The notes under the pieces are model-generated. The model worked only from the letters and a program-made list of their open reading frames with translations. It was not told the DNA's origin and searched no databases. Made by a program: the position numbers and the translations under genes. From contig MU394058.1 of the NCBI GenBank assembly GCA_022578605.1, positions 186,001 to 250,000 of the forward strand: 64,000 nt of DNA. Reading direction: 5' to 3'. Each line of letters opens with the position of its first letter. Position 1 is the stretch's first letter. This DNA is from Camillea tinctor. Its lineage: Eukaryota; Ascomycota; Sordariomycetes; Xylariales; Xylariaceae. This document shows positions 60,071 to 64,000 of the stretch, piece by piece.

Positions 60071-60671
60071 TACACTCGTTTCGAAACGAGCTGTCGCCCC
60101 CCACATTTTTTTTACTCACACACACACAACTTTTTTGAATTAACATCACTTTGTTCACTTTTTATCATTTTTTAACATAACTTCGCAACAACATAGCTAT
60201 ACACAAAAACCCATATATTAAAATGAAGCTCTTTTTATTGCGAATATAATAATATAAATATTTTTAAACTAGCTTTAATATTAATATAAATACAAGTAAT
60301 TATGCTATATTTCTTATAATTGCTGTAGTTTATTTGTTTACATTACGTAAATGTTTTATAGTTAGCAAAAAAACGCTTTTATAGCAGGGTAATATAAATG
60401 TTATGCGAGGTAATTAACAACAAAATGTAGTTATTATAAAAAATATAACATAATTACTTGCATTTACATAAATATTTAAGCTAGTTTAAAAATATTTATA
60501 TCATTATATTCGCAATAAAAAAAGCTTCATTTTGATATATGGGTTTTTGTGTATAGCTATGTTATTGCGAAGTTATGTTAAAAAATGATAAAAAGTAATG
60601 TTAATGAAAAAGTGTGTGTGTGTGAGTAGAAAAAAATATGGGGGGCGACAGCTCGTTTCGAAACGAGTGTA
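60071..60671. mobile_element. 601-bp TA-flanked foldback (MITE-like) element
   Basis: The two halves are inverted copies. The left half starts TACACTCGTTTCGAAACGAG and the right half ends in its reverse complement. Pairing runs about 240-250 bp per arm, leaving about a 100-bp centre. Each end carries the perfect 16-bp palindrome CTCGTTTCGAAACGAG, then GCTGTCGCCCCCCA. TA at both borders looks like a Tc1/mariner-type target duplication. The interior is very AT-rich and no transposase frame exists. Differences between arms include several C/T changes. It is probably a non-autonomous element mobilised by a transposase encoded elsewhere. Confidence 0.87.
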
Positions 60672-61072
60672 CCATCTGCAGTTGTGCCCCGCCATTGACT
60701 CACATGCAACAACTCAAACTCAAAAAATTACCTATCCAAAAAATTAAGTTTAACTTCAAAGGTAGTAGATACTTACCTACATAACATAAAAAATTAAACT
60801 TTGCTATATATCCATACATATATCTATATAAACAACAAGGCAATAAGAGACTGGCTAAAGACTACTTACATGTATAGGTACATATAGTTAGGACATTCCC
60901 TAAACCCACATAGTAGGGATGTAAGTAATTATGCACATACTCAAGTCTATCTATCGATGCTGACTACTCAGACATACAGATAAGAAAGAAATACCTACTA
61001 TATATATTTCACTTTCTACATCCATCCACCTTCCCACCCACTCACCCACACACCCACACCCTACTCAACACC
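60672..61072. promoter_or_regulatory. gcn3 upstream region
   Basis: 401 bp between the foldback element and the gcn3 start codon. The 60 bp before the ATG are C/A-rich (CACCCACA repeats), a typical fungal leader. The element therefore lies within likely promoter distance. Confidence 0.5.
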
Positions 61073-62501
61073 ATGGCGACAGACGATGATGTCGGGCCCG
61101 GCTCGCGCGAGCTACCCATTCGCAGCAATCCAGACATCGAGTCCTTCGAGTACGTGCGATCACTACCCTACATCTATCTCTCGATCCTTCCATCTACCTA
61201 AGACTTCGAGACGTTGGACGATGAGGAATGAATCGCTAATATTATGGGCTCCCCTTCTTCTTTCCTCTCTATAGCATCGTGAAGACCTACCACCGCCTGC
61301 TCGCCGACGACCCAGACCTGACTATGCCCGTAGCCGCCATCGAGGCCCTGATCGAAGCCCTGGGCGCCTCGTCAGCCAGCACCGTCTTCGAGACTATGGA
61401 TCTCGTCAAGGCGCAATCCGAGCGATTAAGCGACGCCGTCCGCAACCCCATAGCCCTGTCCCACGGCACCGACCTGTTCCAGCAGTACCTCGTGCTGTCG
61501 CTTAAGCAGCCTGGTCCCGGCGGTAAGGAGGCTAGCAGCCACGAGAACTTCGAGGTCGTCCGCCAGCACCTCTTGCGCAACGGTCGGCTGTTCGCTGCCC
61601 GTGCTAAAGATGCTCGTCAGAAGATCGCTGAGGTCGGGAGGTACGTACAGACAACCCAAAGACGCATATATATGGGAAGAGAAGGGAAGGGAAGGGAGGG
61701 GTGGGGGATAGAAAGCTTCGAACCTGGCGAGGCTGACCTCACGCCGGGGAGGAGTGGCGGGCTTGTCCGTACCACTCCCCTATGCGCGCAAATTGTAGGC
61801 GATACATCCACGACCACTATGTCATCATGACGCACGGCGGCTCGCGTGTCGTCGAAACGCTACTGAGCAAGGCGGCCGAATCGATCCCGGGGGACCCGCG
61901 GCGGCGATTCAAGGTGATCCATGTGATGGACGAGGCGAGGCGGGGACCCAGTGAGAAGGTGATTGCGGCTTTACGCGCGCGAGGCATCCCCGTAGCTGCG
62001 ATATCCGAGGGCGCCGTCGCCTACGCCATGTCGACGGTCAACATGGTGCTTGTAGGTGCCGAGGCCGTCACAGCCAACGGCGGCATCATCTCGGGCATGG
62101 GTACTTACCAGATGGCTGTCATTGCCGCAGCTCGCAAGAAGGATTTCTTTGTCGCTGCCGAGCAGCACAAGTTTGGCAAGACGTTCCCCCTGACCCAATT
62201 CAAGCTCGGCTTCCAGCAGGACGTCATACAGTTCCAGGCCAAACCCAAGGAGGGCCAGGAAGCGCCGACACCGGTCGAGAACCCGGTTGACTATACAGTA
62301 CGTTTGCTCGCCTATCTATATGTCTTATAAAGACTGGGATGACACTCCTCAATTTGAATGTGATGCCTATTTATTTATATATCATGCTAACCACGGATGC
62401 TGATTATTTAGCCACCTGAGTATATCACCTCCTTCTTTGCTGACCACGGCGTTCTTCTACCCTCGGCAGTCGCCAAGGAAGTGCTAGACTTCCTCTTTTA
62501 A
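61073..62501 (+). CDS. gcn3: Translation initiation factor eIF2B subunit alpha
   Basis: The regulatory subunit of the eIF2B guanine-nucleotide exchange factor. It senses eIF2 phosphorylation in the general amino acid control response. Exons: 61073-61149, 61275-61640, 61799-62297 and 62412-62501; 343 residues, somewhat longer than yeast Gcn3. The N-terminal helical domain includes IVKTYHRLLADDPDLTMPVA and AIEALIEAL. The Rossmann-like C-terminal domain includes YVIMTHGGSRVVETLL, FKVIHVMDEARRGPSEK, GIPVAAISEGAVAYAM, VNMVLVGAEAVTANGGII, GTYQMAVIAAARKKDFFVAAEQHKFG (given in parts) and ends PSAVAKEVLDFLF, as in the family. Introns are 125, 158 and 114 nt; the second contains a G-run array. Confidence 0.95.
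61683..61707 (+). other. Potential G-quadruplex motif in gcn3 intron 2
   Basis: Four to five G-runs of three to five bases separated by one or two bases, on the transcribed-sense strand within intron 61641-61798. It fits the G3+N1-7 pattern. Confidence 0.6.
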
Positions 62502-63782
62502 GGACAATTCCCGATATGAATAATTACCGTTTTAAAAATGCAGCCTGGGAAGGTTTTATCTTATCTCATGACGAAGGGAGCATAGTCTTTAATGAGATTA
62601 ACGGGCTGATTTTCTTCACCTGCTGGATGCATTGTGTGGAATTAGGGCGGTCCGGAAAAATTAACATAGAAAAGGGGATATTTTTGGCACATGGTCGTAG
62701 GAGAGAAATAACGTATCTCTTCCTCACCGCCTATCTACTTACTAGCCGGAACCGTTCCTCAAACAGAAACATGCTTCTCTTGTTTCAAGGAATGAATACA
62801 TGCATGTAGTAGGGATAAAGGATGGTAGTGGCGGCTATGGTTTAAGGTAGCTAGGTTGTAAGCTAAAGAAAGGGGCTTCGAGTGGAGGGGGGAGAGGGGA
62901 GGAAGAAAAATAAAAGAAGCATAAGTAAGATTCTAAATTATGTTCTTCCCTTCTACAACCAACACTAGAGAATGCACGATAAACAGCATATTGTTTTACC
63001 TTGTTCTCTCCCGCATAATTAGTGAGGAGTAGCCCAGTCCGCCTAGCAGCAACCCCTAACTGGGCAGGAAGAGATAAAACCTCCCCTCCTTTCTCTTGTC
63101 ATGCTTAGAAATAACTCTCGTTCCAGCATACCTAGTGTACATGATACGCATGTCATAGGACTCGGTTACATATAGGTTACTGAAATACACTAGTCTTGTG
63201 CCGCTTGACTAAATGGCTTCTTGTTTCTCTGAAATAAAGGGCTGTTGGTGTTCATCTGAATGCCTTGAAGAATATCTTTCTCATGTAGCCGCATGAGCCT
63301 TGCGTACAAAATTCAGGTTGGATGCATATAGGTTGACCGGCCCTCCATTGCAAAGAAACGAAATATACCTAAGTAGGCTCTAAAAGTATGATTCCCGTTT
63401 TTACCTAAAGGTTCTCACGCGTAGTAGATGTAGGGAAAGAATATTTCCAAACGGGCAGCGAACGTGCGTCACGAGCTCTTTCTTTCTTCCATCTTATCCT
63501 GATCACGTTATCAAGGCCATCACGCATTATATTAGCTATAGGGTCTGTGTAGTCCTTTACGCCATCATGTAAATGAGAGTGTATTTCGAACCCTTTTGAT
63601 GACTTGAGCAACCGAACAACGACCGTGTGATTTGCATAAAGAAAAGAATTCGTAAAACACTTCAGCCACCCATGTTTTTTTTGCCCTTCTCGAATGAATG
63701 CGAACAAAAGAATGATCATAGATAGCCGAATGCAATATGCCAAACTCTTCAAGAATACGACTACGGTGACGAACCATCATGT
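62502..63782. other. Intergenic, 3' flank of gcn3
   Basis: 1.3 kb. Minus-strand frames at 63405-63752 and 63565-63780 overlap each other, have no recognised domain and no clear splice partners, so I do not call them genes. The first 400 bp probably include the gcn3 3' UTR. Confidence 0.45.
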
Positions 63783-64000
63783 CTAGGACACATCATCCCT
63801 ATGCCCCGGCTCCTGTCTCTCCAACGCCTCTTTGATTCCTCCCCGTGTGAATGATAGATGGATTGTAAGTATAAATACACAAGATATGATCGCTAAATAT
63901 GGCAAATCTTTTCTTTTCGTCTGGGCTCTCAGCGCCCCCGCGTCTTCTGCTGTCCAACTTATAAGCGAGCGGCGGTATGGCTGGAGCGAGCCCTCCTGGG
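63783..64000 (-). CDS. Possible C-terminal end of a gene running off the right edge
   Basis: A minus-strand frame is open from the window edge (codons from 63998) to a TAG at 63785-63783, about 71 codons without a start. It contains a hydrophobic run, YLAIISCVFILTIHLSF, then a charged tail RGGIKEALERQEPG. The GC content rises toward the edge, as at other genes here. It could equally be a chance frame. No family is recognised. Confidence 0.25.
   Translation of the reverse strand, partial: QEGSLQPYRRSLISWTAEDAGALRAQTKRKDLPYLAIISCVFILTIHLSFTRGGIKEALERQEPGHRDDVS

Noticed and set aside
63405..63780. Two overlapping minus-strand frames near the right end
   Set aside because: Mutually overlapping in different frames, with no domain, no bias and no splice signals linking them to a gene.
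1..64000. Search by eye for CRISPR arrays, rRNA, tRNA, U-snRNA or biosynthetic clusters
   Set aside because: No regularly spaced repeats, no recognised RNA gene motifs and no PKS, NRPS, terpene or P450 genes were seen.

Overview
This is nuclear DNA of a filamentous ascomycete (Pezizomycotina, most likely Sordariomycetes). Almost every recognisable gene is split by introns of about 50-180 nt with GTAAGT/GTATGT-like donors, CTAAC/CTGAC-like branch sites and YAG acceptors. Gene content (ura5, nog1, Rab-GDI, Med21, gcn3, RRG7, a 2EXR protein, a C2H2 plus fungal_trans regulator) is typical of moulds. Spacers are pyrimidine-rich and full of short A/T tracts. There is no operon structure, rRNA, tRNA or CRISPR array that I can see. 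The genes were assembled by hand from reading frames and splice signals.

Layout: 1-401, first two exons of Rab GDP-dissociation inhibitor (minus, runs off the left edge). 1503-2620, mitochondrial ribosomal protein uL29m (minus). 2621-17313, a gene-poor stretch of 14.7 kb with a 381-bp MITE-like element at 8826-9206. 17314-20311, C2H2 transcription factor. 22951-23644, a 67-residue membrane protein split by a 489-nt intron. 25088-25759, ura5, divergent from nog1 at 26473-28908, whose model needs a 3-nt microexon. 30317-31524, GNAT acetyltransferase. 33803-37160, multi-KH RNA-binding protein. 37.2-43.0 kb, a second gene-poor stretch. 43021-45831, large disordered protein. 46925-47869, HAD nucleotidase. 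48226-48798, Med21, divergent from RRG7 at 49204-49971. 50435-50532, G86 tract and assembly gap. 50750-51301, small coiled-coil protein. 53243-54633, Cys-rich secreted or surface protein with frame problems. 55029-56402, queuine tRNA-ribosyltransferase. 58621-59304, 2EXR protein. 60071-60671, 601-bp foldback element. 61073-62501, eIF2B alpha (gcn3). A possible gene end lies at the right edge.

The genes are mostly housekeeping and do not form a metabolic cluster. Several serve translation: uL29m, Nog1, eIF2B alpha, tRNA queuosine modification and a KH RNA-binding protein. Two or three concern mitochondria (uL29m, RRG7, perhaps the 67-residue protein). Two touch pyrimidine nucleotides (ura5 and the HAD nucleotidase). 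I found no convincing new multi-gene system. The most unusual items are the nog1 microexon, the two TA-flanked inverted-repeat elements, a His-X repeat in the uL29m leader, and the secreted-protein gene whose exons do not join cleanly.
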